From: Kineosporiaceae bacterium | GTDB taxonomy: Bacteria; Actinomycetota; Actinomycetes; Actinomycetales; Angustibacteraceae | Assembly: GCA_027345905.1 (NCBI GenBank) | Contig: DAIETC010000098.1 | Location: forward strand, 1-5,524 | Length of the DNA stretch: 5,524 nucleotides | Reading direction: 5' to 3' | Shown: positions 1-4,653 of the stretch, piece after piece | Numbering within the stretch: position 1 is the stretch's first letter | Layout: each line of letters starts with the position of its first letter | Notes under the pieces: model-generated | The model's input: the letters and a program-made list of their open reading frames with translations, nothing else | What the model was told of the DNA's origin: nothing | The model's database searches: none | Position numbers and translations under genes: made by a program

Positions 1-140
1 CGGGTCGGCCGCACCACCTTGCGCAGCTCGGCGACGACCTGGCGCAAGAACAGGGCAGGGTCAAAACGGCGCGCCGGCCGGGCGGACGCCGAGCGTGAGC
101 GCCGAGGGCTGCTCGCGTCGTCCGTGCTGGTCTGCGTCAC
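1..140 (-). CDS. secE: SecE, preprotein translocase subunit (5' part; gene runs off the left edge)
   Basis: SecE is the small membrane subunit that clamps SecY in the SecYEG protein-export channel. Only the first 46 codons are in the window. After a basic, Ser/Arg/Ala-rich cytoplasmic N-terminus (about residues 1-25) comes ALFLRQVVAELRKVV followed by RPTR, the conserved amphipathic helix that precedes the essential transmembrane segment; that segment itself lies beyond position 1. The start is GTG (plus-strand 138-140), chosen because a strong AGGTGAGG lies 8 nt upstream. A tRNA-Trp lies 52 nt upstream on the same strand, the usual trpT-secE-nusG arrangement, so the two are probably co-transcribed. 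An oddity is Arg where the family usually has Trp in the WPTR motif. Assignment rests on the motif and the context; confidence is high despite truncation. Confidence 0.9.
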   Translation of the reverse strand, partial: MTQTSTDDASSPRRSRSASARPARRFDPALFLRQVVAELRKVVRPT

Positions 141-148
141 GTGTTGGT

Positions 149-156
149 CCTCACCT
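149..156 (-). promoter_or_regulatory. Ribosome binding site of secE
   Basis: On the minus strand AGGTGAGG sits 8 nt before the GTG at 140-138. It is a near-perfect anti-16S match and decides the secE start, since no ATG lies near in that frame. Confidence 0.75.
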
Positions 157-192
157 GATCGTCCCGAGCGGCCCCCGGGCGGGAGCCTGGCG

Positions 193-265
193 CAGGGCAG
201 GAGGGACTCGAACCCCCAACCGCCGGTTTTGGAGACCGGAGCTCTACCAATTGAGCCACTGCCCT
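193..265 (-). tRNA. trpT: tRNA-Trp (anticodon CCA)
   Basis: Read on the minus strand, this folds into a complete 73-nt cloverleaf. The acceptor stem AGGGCAG/CTGCCCT is 7 perfect pairs; the D stem is GCTC/GAGC with GG in the loop; the anticodon stem CCGGT/ACCGG encloses CTCCAAA, giving anticodon CCA, which reads UGG. The variable loop is 5 nt, and the T stem GGGGG/CCCTC (one G-U pair) carries loop TTCGAGT. The discriminator is G73, as expected for bacterial tRNA-Trp. The 3' CCA is not encoded directly after it (the next bases are CGC), so it must be added by nucleotidyltransferase. It precedes secE on the same strand. Confidence 0.97.
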
Positions 266-360
266 ACGGGCGTACGACGGCCGGGGCCGGTGCGCGATGC
301 CAGCGCACCGCAGTGCCGGGCATGGCTCATCGTGGCGGCCGTCAAACCACCCACCGAGGG

Positions 361-391
361 AGTGTACGCGAGGTCGGGGACAGGGGTCGAA
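361..391 (-). promoter_or_regulatory. Candidate promoter for tRNA-Trp/secE
   Basis: On the minus strand a TTCGAC (plus 386-391) and a TACACT (plus 361-366), separated by 19 nt, resemble the -35 and -10 boxes of a housekeeping sigma factor. Transcription would start roughly 90 nt before the tRNA 5' end, leaving a short leader. The spacer is longer than the ideal 17 nt and the -35 is a weak match, so this is only a candidate. The rest of 266-435 shows no other gene or structure that I can support. Confidence 0.3.
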
Positions 392-435
392 CCGGTGAAC
401 CGGACCGTCCGCGGTGGCACCGCAGCCGGGACTCG

Positions 436-567
436 GCCAGTGGCACAGAGCCAGAAGGCGCCAATGGCACAGAGCCTGGAGGCGCCAGTGGCACAGAGCC
501 TGGAGGCGCCAGTGGCACAGAGCCTGGAGGCGCCAATGGCACAGAGCCTGAATGCGCCAGTGGCACA
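436..567. repeat. 24-bp tandem repeat, about 5.5 copies
   Basis: Units start at 436, 460, 484, 508 and 532, with a half unit at 556-567. Each opens with GCCARTGGCACAGAGCC and closes with a purine-rich GGAGGC or close variant. Units 3 and 4 are identical; unit 2 differs from them only by A for G in ARTGG. Units 1 and 5 vary near their ends. The length is a multiple of 3, so copy-number change would not shift any frame. The array ends exactly at the ATG used for the aminotransferase: that ATG occupies the place of GAG in a sixth unit. Most units place GGAGG-like bases 5 nt before an RTG codon. It lies in the region between tRNA-Trp and the aminotransferase; such arrays can vary between strains. 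Confidence 0.93.
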
Positions 568-580
568 ATGGCGCGGGTGA
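464..580 (+). other. Possible upstream short ORF made from the repeat array
   Basis: Starting at ATG 464 (preceded by AGAAGG, 5 nt gap) this frame encodes a 38-residue peptide built of 8-residue repeats of the type AQSLEAPV, ending at TGA 578-580. Further in-frame starts are GTG 488, GTG 512 and ATG 536; the last has a perfect GGAGG 5 nt upstream. The TGA overlaps GTG 577-579, which is in the aminotransferase frame, giving the GTGA arrangement typical of translational coupling. There is no recognisable protein family. It may simply be a by-product of the repeat; translation is unproven. Confidence 0.2.
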
Positions 581-1818
581 GCGAACAGCGAACCCAGCCC
601 GGCGCCACCACCCTCGCACCTTCGGGGGTGAGCCGACGGGTCGGCGCCATCGCCGAGTCGGCCACCTTGGCCGTGGACGCCAAGGCCAAGGCGCTGAAGG
701 CCCAGGGCCGCCCGGTCATCGGGTTCGGGGCCGGCGAGCCGGACTTCGCGACTCCTGACTACATCGTCGCGGCTGCCGTGGCAGCCTGCTCCGACCCGGC
801 CAACCACCGCTACACCCCCGCCGGGGGGCTGCCCGAGCTCAAGGCCGCGATCGCCGCCAAGACCGCCCGCGACAGCGGCTACCAGGTCGGCCCGCAGCAG
901 GTGCTGGTCACCAACGGCGGCAAACAGGCCGTCTACCAGGCGTTCGCCACCCTGCTGGACCCGGGCGACGAGGTGCTGCTGCCGACTCCGTACTGGACGA
1001 CGTACCCCGAGGCGATCCGACTGGCCGGCGGCGTTCCGGTCGAGGTCTTCGCCGACGAGGACGCCGGCTACCTGGTGAGCGTCGACCAGCTCGAAGCCGC
1101 CCGCACCGAGCGCACCAAGGTTCTGCTGTTCTGCTCGCCGTCCAACCCCACGGGTGCGGTCTACTCCCCGCAGCAGGTGCAGGCGATCGGCCGGTGGGTG
1201 CACGAGCACGGGCTGTGGGCCGTGACCGACGAGATCTACGAGCACCTCGTGTACGACGACACCCGGTTCTCCTCGCTGCCGGTGCAGGTGCCCGAACTGG
1301 CCGAGCGCTGCGTCGTGCTGAACGGCGTCGCCAAGACCTACGCGATGACCGGCTGGCGATTGGGCTGGCTGATCGGCGCCCCTGAGGTCGTGGCCGCCGC
1401 GACGAACCTGCAGTCGCACCTGACGTCCAACGTCGCCAACGTGTCGCAGCGCGCCGCCATCGCCGCGCTCAGCGGTGACCTGTCGGCGGTCGCGCGGATG
1501 CGCGAGGCCTTCGACCGGCGCCGTCGCACGATCGTCGCCATGCTCAACGAGATCGACGGTGTCCAGTGCCCGGTCCCGGCCGGTGCCTTCTACGTCTACC
1601 CCAGCGTGCGTGGCGTACTGGGCCGCAGCATCCGCGGGCGCACCCCCACGACGTCCGCCGAGCTTGCTGAGCTGCTGCTCGACGAGGCCGAGGTCGCCGT
1701 GGTTCCGGGCGAGGCGTTCGGGCCCAGCGGCTACCTGCGGCTGTCGTATGCGCTCGGCGACGACGACCTGGTCGAAGGTGTGGGGCGCATCCAGCGCCTG
1801 CTCGCGCAGGCCCGCTGA
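568..1818 (+). CDS. aspC: Aspartate aminotransferase-type class I PLP-dependent aminotransferase
   Basis: A cytoplasmic fold-type I aminotransferase, most likely moving the amino group between aspartate and 2-oxoglutarate. The 416-residue product has the whole family signature: GFGAGEPDF near residues 52-60, NGGKQAVYQ in the cofactor-binding part, SPSNPTG with N193, TDEIYE with D221 and Y224 that hold the pyridine ring, GVAKTYAMTGWRLGW with K256 as the Schiff-base lysine, and YLRLSYALG with R391 binding the substrate alpha-carboxylate. It resembles the subgroup Ib (Thermus/actinobacterial) AspC. Family-like sequence begins only at SRRVGAIAES, so the start is uncertain: ATG 568 is the first in-frame start after the repeats, but it has no clear Shine-Dalgarno; GTG 577 and GTG 628 are alternatives (413 and 397 residues). 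The open frame extends upstream across the tRNA and repeats, but that part is not credible coding. A hairpin follows the stop. Exact amino-donor specificity cannot be read from the sequence. Confidence 0.93.
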   Translation: MARVSEQRTQPGATTLAPSGVSRRVGAIAESATLAVDAKAKALKAQGRPVIGFGAGEPDFATPDYIVAAAVAACSDPANHRYTPAGGLPELKAAIAAKTARDSGYQVGPQQVLVTNGGKQAVYQAFATLLDPGDEVLLPTPYWTTYPEAIRLAGGVPVEVFADEDAGYLVSVDQLEAARTERTKVLLFCSPSNPTGAVYSPQQVQAIGRWVHEHGLWAVTDEIYEHLVYDDTRFSSLPVQVPELAERCVVLNGVAKTYAMTGWRLGWLIGAPEVVAAATNLQSHLTSNVANVSQRAAIAALSGDLSAVARMREAFDRRRRTIVAMLNEIDGVQCPVPAGAFYVYPSVRGVLGRSIRGRTPTTSAELAELLLDEAEVAVVPGEAFGPSGYLRLSYALGDDDLVEGVGRIQRLLAQAR

Positions 1819-1825
1819 CCGGCGT

Positions 1826-1916
1826 CCGACGGTCACTGGGGCACCCCGCGGCCGCTGCCGGCGCCACTGGGGCGCATCACTACCTGCGCCGACGGTCACT
1901 GGGGCACCCCGCGGCC
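1826..1916. repeat. 28-bp direct repeat, two exact copies 63 bp apart
   Basis: The 28 bases at 1826-1853 recur exactly at 1889-1916; each contains GACGGTCACTGGGGCACCCC. Between them CACTGGGGC occurs a third time at 1865-1873, giving starts at 1834, 1865 and 1897, a spacing of about 31-32 bp that suggests a decayed tandem array. The second copy provides the left arm of the strong hairpin at 1901-1939. It is non-coding, between the aminotransferase stop and the deaminase gene. Confidence 0.9.
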
Positions 1917-1939
1917 TTGTGCAGGCCGTAGGGTGCCCC
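1901..1939 (+). terminator. Strong hairpin, probable terminator of the aminotransferase gene
   Basis: GGGGCACCC (1901-1909) pairs with GGGTGCCCC (1931-1939). Inside it CGGCC (1912-1916) pairs with GGCCG (1924-1928), joined by one mismatch and one G-T pair, around a 7-nt loop. The stem has about 15 pairs and is nearly all G/C. No T-run follows, as is common for actinobacterial terminators; it could work in both directions or protect the mRNA end. It starts 82 nt after the aminotransferase stop. Confidence 0.65.
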
Positions 1940-2003
1940 CGTGGCCGATGGTGGTGGCGCTGACGCGCCCCACCCTGGGGCGGATCGCCGCCAAACCGGC
2001 CCC

Positions 2004-2047
2004 GCGCGGCCAGGCGATCGAGCCGGCCAGGCGCGGCCAGGCGATCG
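2004..2047. repeat. 17-bp direct repeat just before the deaminase gene
   Basis: GCGCGGCCAGGCGATCG occurs at 2004-2020 and again at 2031-2047, 27 bp apart, with a partial CCGGCCAGGCG between. If the deaminase started at GTG 1941 this would encode a low-complexity Gly/Arg/Pro/Ala segment (GPARPGDRAGQARPGDRVG), unlike the enzyme family. I read it as non-coding leader. Confidence 0.8.
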
Positions 2048-2057
2048 CGTCGGCGCT

Positions 2058-3131
2058 GTGACACCGGCCGAAGCCGCGTCACTGGGCGACTGCGTCGAGG
2101 CTGTGCCGCCGGCCCGTGACCTCGCGGCGCTGCCGAAGGCGCACCTGCACCTGCACTTCACCGGTTCGATGCGGCCGAGCACCCTGCTCGAACTGGCAAC
2201 CAAGCACCGGGTGCGCCTGCCTGACGCGCTGACCTCGGGTCGGCCACCGCAGCTGCGGGCGACCGACGAGAAGGGCTGGTTCCGCTTCCAGCGGCTCTAC
2301 GACATCGCCCGCTCGTGCGTGCGCGACGCGGACGACGTGCGCCGGCTCGTGCTTGAGGCCGCCGAGGACGACGCCCGCGAGGGCTCGCGCTGGCTGGAGA
2401 TCCAGGTCGACCCCACGTCGTACGCCGTGCACCTGGGTGGGCTGACCCCCACCCTCGAGCTGGTGCTCGACGCCGTGCGCGAGGCCAGCAAGCGTACCGG
2501 CATAGGCATGGCGGTCGTGGTGGCCGCCAGTCGGATCCGGCATCCCTTGGATGCGCGCACGTTGGCGCGCCTGGCCGCGCGGTACGCCGACCGCGGGGTC
2601 GTCGGGTTCGGCATCAGCAACGACGAACGGCGCGGGACCACCGAGGACTTCGCGCCGGCCTTTCGGATCGCACGTGCCGCGGGCCTGGCGAGCGTGCCGC
2701 ACAGCGGCGAGCTCCTGGGGCCGGCGCACGTGCGCGTGGCGCTGGACCACCTGGCCCCCGACCGCATCGGGCACGGGGTGCGCAGCATCGAGGACCCAGC
2801 CGTGCTGGCCGAGGTCGTCCGGCGCGAGATCACCCTGGAGGTCTGCCCGGGCAGCAACGTCGCGCTCGGCGTCTACGCCAGTGCCCTGCAGGTGCCGCTG
2901 ACGGGTCTGCTGGACGCCGGTGCGCGGGTCGCGCTGGGCGCCGACGACCCGCTGTTGTTCGGCTCGCGGCTGCTCGACCAGTACGCCGCGGCCCGACACG
3001 TGCACGGCCTGGACGACGCAGCCCTCGCCGCCCTCGCCCGCAGCTCGGTCCACGGCTCCCGCGCGCCCATGGACGTGCGGCTGGCCATGCTCGCCGGAAT
3101 CGACGCGTGGTTGGCGGCCGCGCCCAGCTGA
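2058..3131 (+). CDS. add: Adenosine deaminase family protein
   Basis: Metal-dependent amidohydrolase of the adenosine/AMP deaminase family (COG1816), expected to hydrolyse the 6-amino group of adenosine or a related purine compound in the cytoplasm. With this start the product is 357 residues, the usual family size. Key residues are present: HLHFTG with H31 and H33 (metal ligands, usually HxHLDG), HSGE with H215 and catalytic E218 (usually HAGE), GHG with H239, and ADDP with D296/D297. WLEIQVDP, FGISNDERRGTTEDFAPAF and EVCPGSN also fit actinobacterial members. The start is uncertain: GTG 1941 directly abuts the terminator hairpin, so it would lack a ribosome site and would add a repeat-derived tail; GTG 2103 is just possible. 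No strong Shine-Dalgarno precedes any of them. The variant motifs mean the substrate may not be adenosine; 6-aminodeoxyfutalosine is known for some actinobacterial relatives. Confidence 0.88.
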   Translation: MTPAEAASLGDCVEAVPPARDLAALPKAHLHLHFTGSMRPSTLLELATKHRVRLPDALTSGRPPQLRATDEKGWFRFQRLYDIARSCVRDADDVRRLVLEAAEDDAREGSRWLEIQVDPTSYAVHLGGLTPTLELVLDAVREASKRTGIGMAVVVAASRIRHPLDARTLARLAARYADRGVVGFGISNDERRGTTEDFAPAFRIARAAGLASVPHSGELLGPAHVRVALDHLAPDRIGHGVRSIEDPAVLAEVVRREITLEVCPGSNVALGVYASALQVPLTGLLDAGARVALGADDPLLFGSRLLDQYAAARHVHGLDDAALAALARSSVHGSRAPMDVRLAMLAGIDAWLAAAPS

Positions 3132-3144
3132 ACGTCGAGCGTGA

Positions 3145-3177
3145 GCCAGGGGGCGACGTCCGCCTCACAGCCCTGGC
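3145..3177 (+). terminator. Possible terminator after the deaminase gene
   Basis: GCCAGGG (3145-3151) pairs with CCCTGGC (3171-3177), and GGCG (3152-3155) stacks with CGCC (3161-3164) around a 5-nt loop, leaving a 6-nt bulge on the right side. It begins 13 nt after the stop codon. There is no T-run; the bulge makes it weaker than the hairpin at 1901-1939. Confidence 0.4.
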
Positions 3178-3184
3178 CCGGGCG

Positions 3185-3196
3185 GTGTGCGCACAC
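3185..3196. promoter_or_regulatory. 12-bp perfect palindrome upstream of narK
   Basis: GTGTGCGCACAC is a perfect inverted repeat without a spacer. It ends 1 bp before the GlnR-like site and lies 105 bp before the transporter start, so it could be a dimeric regulator's operator. No regulator can be named from it. Confidence 0.4.
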
Positions 3197-3197
3197 G

Positions 3198-3235
3198 GTT
3201 TCTACCGGGTAACACGGCCAGGTCGGGAACGAAAC
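3198..3235. promoter_or_regulatory. GlnR-type nitrogen-control box upstream of narK
   Basis: On the plus strand GTTTC (3198-3202), six bases, then GTAAC (3209-3213). Its complement reads GTTAC-n6-GAAAC, an exact match to the GlnR a-site/b-site consensus (gTnAC-n6-GaAAc) of Actinobacteria. Continuing with the same 11-bp phase, AGGTC (3220-3224) is a poor match, while GAAAC (3231-3235) again matches a half site. GlnR activates nitrate-assimilation genes under nitrogen limitation in Streptomyces and mycobacteria, so the position about 66-100 bp before the transporter start is sensible. I could not place a convincing -10/-35 pair between the box and the gene. Confidence 0.5.
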
Positions 3236-3252
3236 ATGACGCCTTCAGGATC

Positions 3253-3263
3253 GCGGTAACCGC
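3253..3263. repeat. Short inverted repeat between the GlnR-like box and narK
   Basis: GCGGT and ACCGC mirror each other around a single A and include another GTAAC (3256-3260). This GTAAC is 47 bp from the one at 3209, out of the 11-bp phase of the GlnR-like box, so it may be unrelated. It could overlap the promoter or the mRNA leader. Confidence 0.3.
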
Positions 3264-3289
3264 CCACCGCCGTGGGGAGCCACCAAGCC

Positions 3290-3295
3290 AGGAGG
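3290..3295 (+). promoter_or_regulatory. Ribosome binding site of narK
   Basis: AGGAGG lies 5 nt before ATG 3301, a consensus Shine-Dalgarno that fixes the transporter start. The frame is open further upstream to an ATG at 3187 on paper, but that start has no such site and would run through the operator region. Confidence 0.85.
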
Positions 3296-3300
3296 ACGTC

Positions 3301-4653
3301 ATGGCGTCGACGAGCGTGCAGGCCCAGACACCCGTCACCGAGCCGGGCTACCGCAGCCGCCCCGGGCGGTGGATCGACGGCTGGAACCCGCAGGACACAG
3401 CCTCCTGGGACGGCGGTGGGCGGGCCATCGCGCAGCGCAACCTGGGCCTTTCGGTGTTCGCCGAGTTCCTCGGATTCGGCGTCTGGGCCCTGTGGAGCAT
3501 CGTCGTGCCCCAGCTGAACAAGGCGGGCTTCTCGCTCAGCCTCGACCAGATGTTCTGGCTGGTGTCGGTGCCCAGCCTCGTCGGTGCGACCCTGCGCATC
3601 CCGTACACCTTCGCCGTCCCCACGTTCGGCGGCCGCAACTGGACGGTCGTGTCGGCGCTGCTGCTCCTTGTCCCGGCCCTCGGCCTGGCCTATGTCGTGA
3701 GCCGTCCGCAGACCCCGTTCACGACCCTGCTCGTGGTGGCCGCCCTGGCCGGCTTGGGTGGTGGCAACTTCGCCTCGTCCATGGCCAACATCTCGTTCTT
3801 CTACCCCGAACGCGAGAAGGGCAAGGCGCTGGGGCTGAACGCCGCCGGGGGCAACCTCGGCACGGCCGCCGTGCAGTTCGCCGTCCCCGTGGTGATCGTG
3901 GCCGGGGCGGGCGTGGCCCTGGACCGCGCGGGGCTGATGTTCGTTCCCCTGAGCCTGCTGGCGGCCCTGCTCGCCTGGCGCTACATGGACAACCTGTCCA
4001 GCGCACGCGCCGACTACCGCAGCTTCGCGGCCGCGGCAAAGGCGCGGCACACCTGGGTCATCTCGTTCCTGTACATCGGCACCTTCGGCTCGTTCATCGG
4101 CTATGCGGGCGCTTTCCCGACCCTGCTGAAGAGCCAGTTCCCCGAGGTGACGGTGAGCATCGCGTTCCTCGGTGCCCTGGTCGGTTCGCTGGCCCGGCCA
4201 CTGGGGGGGATGGTCGCCGACCGCTGGGGCGGAGCCAGGGTGACCATGGCCGCGTTCGCGGTCATGTCGCTGGGCGCGGTCGGGGCGATCGCCGGCCTGC
4301 GCGGGCACTCGTTCGCCCTGTTCCTCGGGTCCTTCCTAGTGCTGTTCGTTGCCACGGGAGCAGGCAACGGGTCGACGTACCGGATGATCCCCTCGGTGTT
4401 CGCACGCGGATGCACCGGAGCCGACGAGCCGGCCGTGCATCGCGCTCGGCGGTCCGCGGCCGGCTGCATCGGCATCGCCGGCGCGGTCGGAGCGTTCGGC
4501 GGGTTCCTCATCCCCCGCGGGTTCGCGTTCTCCAGCGCGCAGACCGGCTCACTGCAGCCGGCCCTGTGGGTCTTCGTCGGCGCCTACCTGGTGATGCTGG
4601 CAGTGACCTGGGCGCTCTACCAGCGCCGAGGCGCCGAGATGGCCGGCGTGTGA
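3301..4653 (+). CDS. narK: NarK-type nitrate/nitrite transporter (MFS, NNP family)
   Basis: Inner-membrane importer of nitrate, perhaps exchanging nitrite. The 450-residue product begins with WNPQDTASWDGGG and IAQRNL (residues 28-48), a typical NNP opening, followed by about twelve hydrophobic helices from near residue 49 to 440. Both nitrate-signature segments are present: GLGGGNFASSMANIS (151-165) followed by FFYPEREKGKALGLNAAGGNLG, and GAGNGSTYRMIP (353-364). R98 in TLRIPY and R361 in TYRMIP match the two arginines that bind the anion in E. coli NarK. The cytoplasmic loop LARPLGGMVADRWGG (297-311) is the usual MFS motif of the second half. The ATG has a consensus ribosome site. Its last codons overlap the start of the nitrate reductase by 4 nt, so the two are one operon, and a GlnR-like box lies upstream. 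Import for assimilation is favoured by this partner; nitrite export cannot be excluded. Confidence 0.94.
   Translation: MASTSVQAQTPVTEPGYRSRPGRWIDGWNPQDTASWDGGGRAIAQRNLGLSVFAEFLGFGVWALWSIVVPQLNKAGFSLSLDQMFWLVSVPSLVGATLRIPYTFAVPTFGGRNWTVVSALLLLVPALGLAYVVSRPQTPFTTLLVVAALAGLGGGNFASSMANISFFYPEREKGKALGLNAAGGNLGTAAVQFAVPVVIVAGAGVALDRAGLMFVPLSLLAALLAWRYMDNLSSARADYRSFAAAAKARHTWVISFLYIGTFGSFIGYAGAFPTLLKSQFPEVTVSIAFLGALVGSLARPLGGMVADRWGGARVTMAAFAVMSLGAVGAIAGLRGHSFALFLGSFLVLFVATGAGNGSTYRMIPSVFARGCTGADEPAVHRARRSAAGCIGIAGAVGAFGGFLIPRGFAFSSAQTGSLQPALWVFVGAYLVMLAVTWALYQRRGAEMAGV

Noticed and set aside
361..420. Second tRNA near the GGTTCGACCC-like bases on the minus strand
   Set aside because: Only a T-loop-like string is present; no acceptor, D or anticodon stems can be formed around it.
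19..567. N-terminal extension of the aminotransferase frame back to position 19
   Set aside because: It runs antisense to secE and through the tRNA-Trp gene, has no family similarity and is composed of Arg/Gly/Pro-rich translation typical of non-coding high-GC DNA.
436..567. CRISPR array
   Set aside because: The units are contiguous 24-bp tandem repeats without unique spacers, and no cas genes are nearby.
244..2082. Minus-strand 612-residue open frame opposite the aminotransferase
   Set aside because: It is an antisense shadow: low-complexity Arg/Gly/Ala/His composition, no motifs, and it starts and ends inside other features. The plus-strand frame has clear catalytic motifs.
2079..3053. 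Minus-strand 324-residue open frame opposite the deaminase
   Set aside because: No recognisable motifs and composition expected from the complement of a high-GC gene; the plus strand has a full deaminase motif set.
3132..3300. Riboswitch or nitrate-responsive leader before narK
   Set aside because: I find short inverted repeats and a GlnR-like site but no conserved riboswitch core or paired hairpins of the antitermination type.
3202..4308. Minus-strand 368-residue open frame opposite narK
   Set aside because: Highly charged, Gln/Gly/Arg-rich translation that mirrors a membrane protein gene; no start context.
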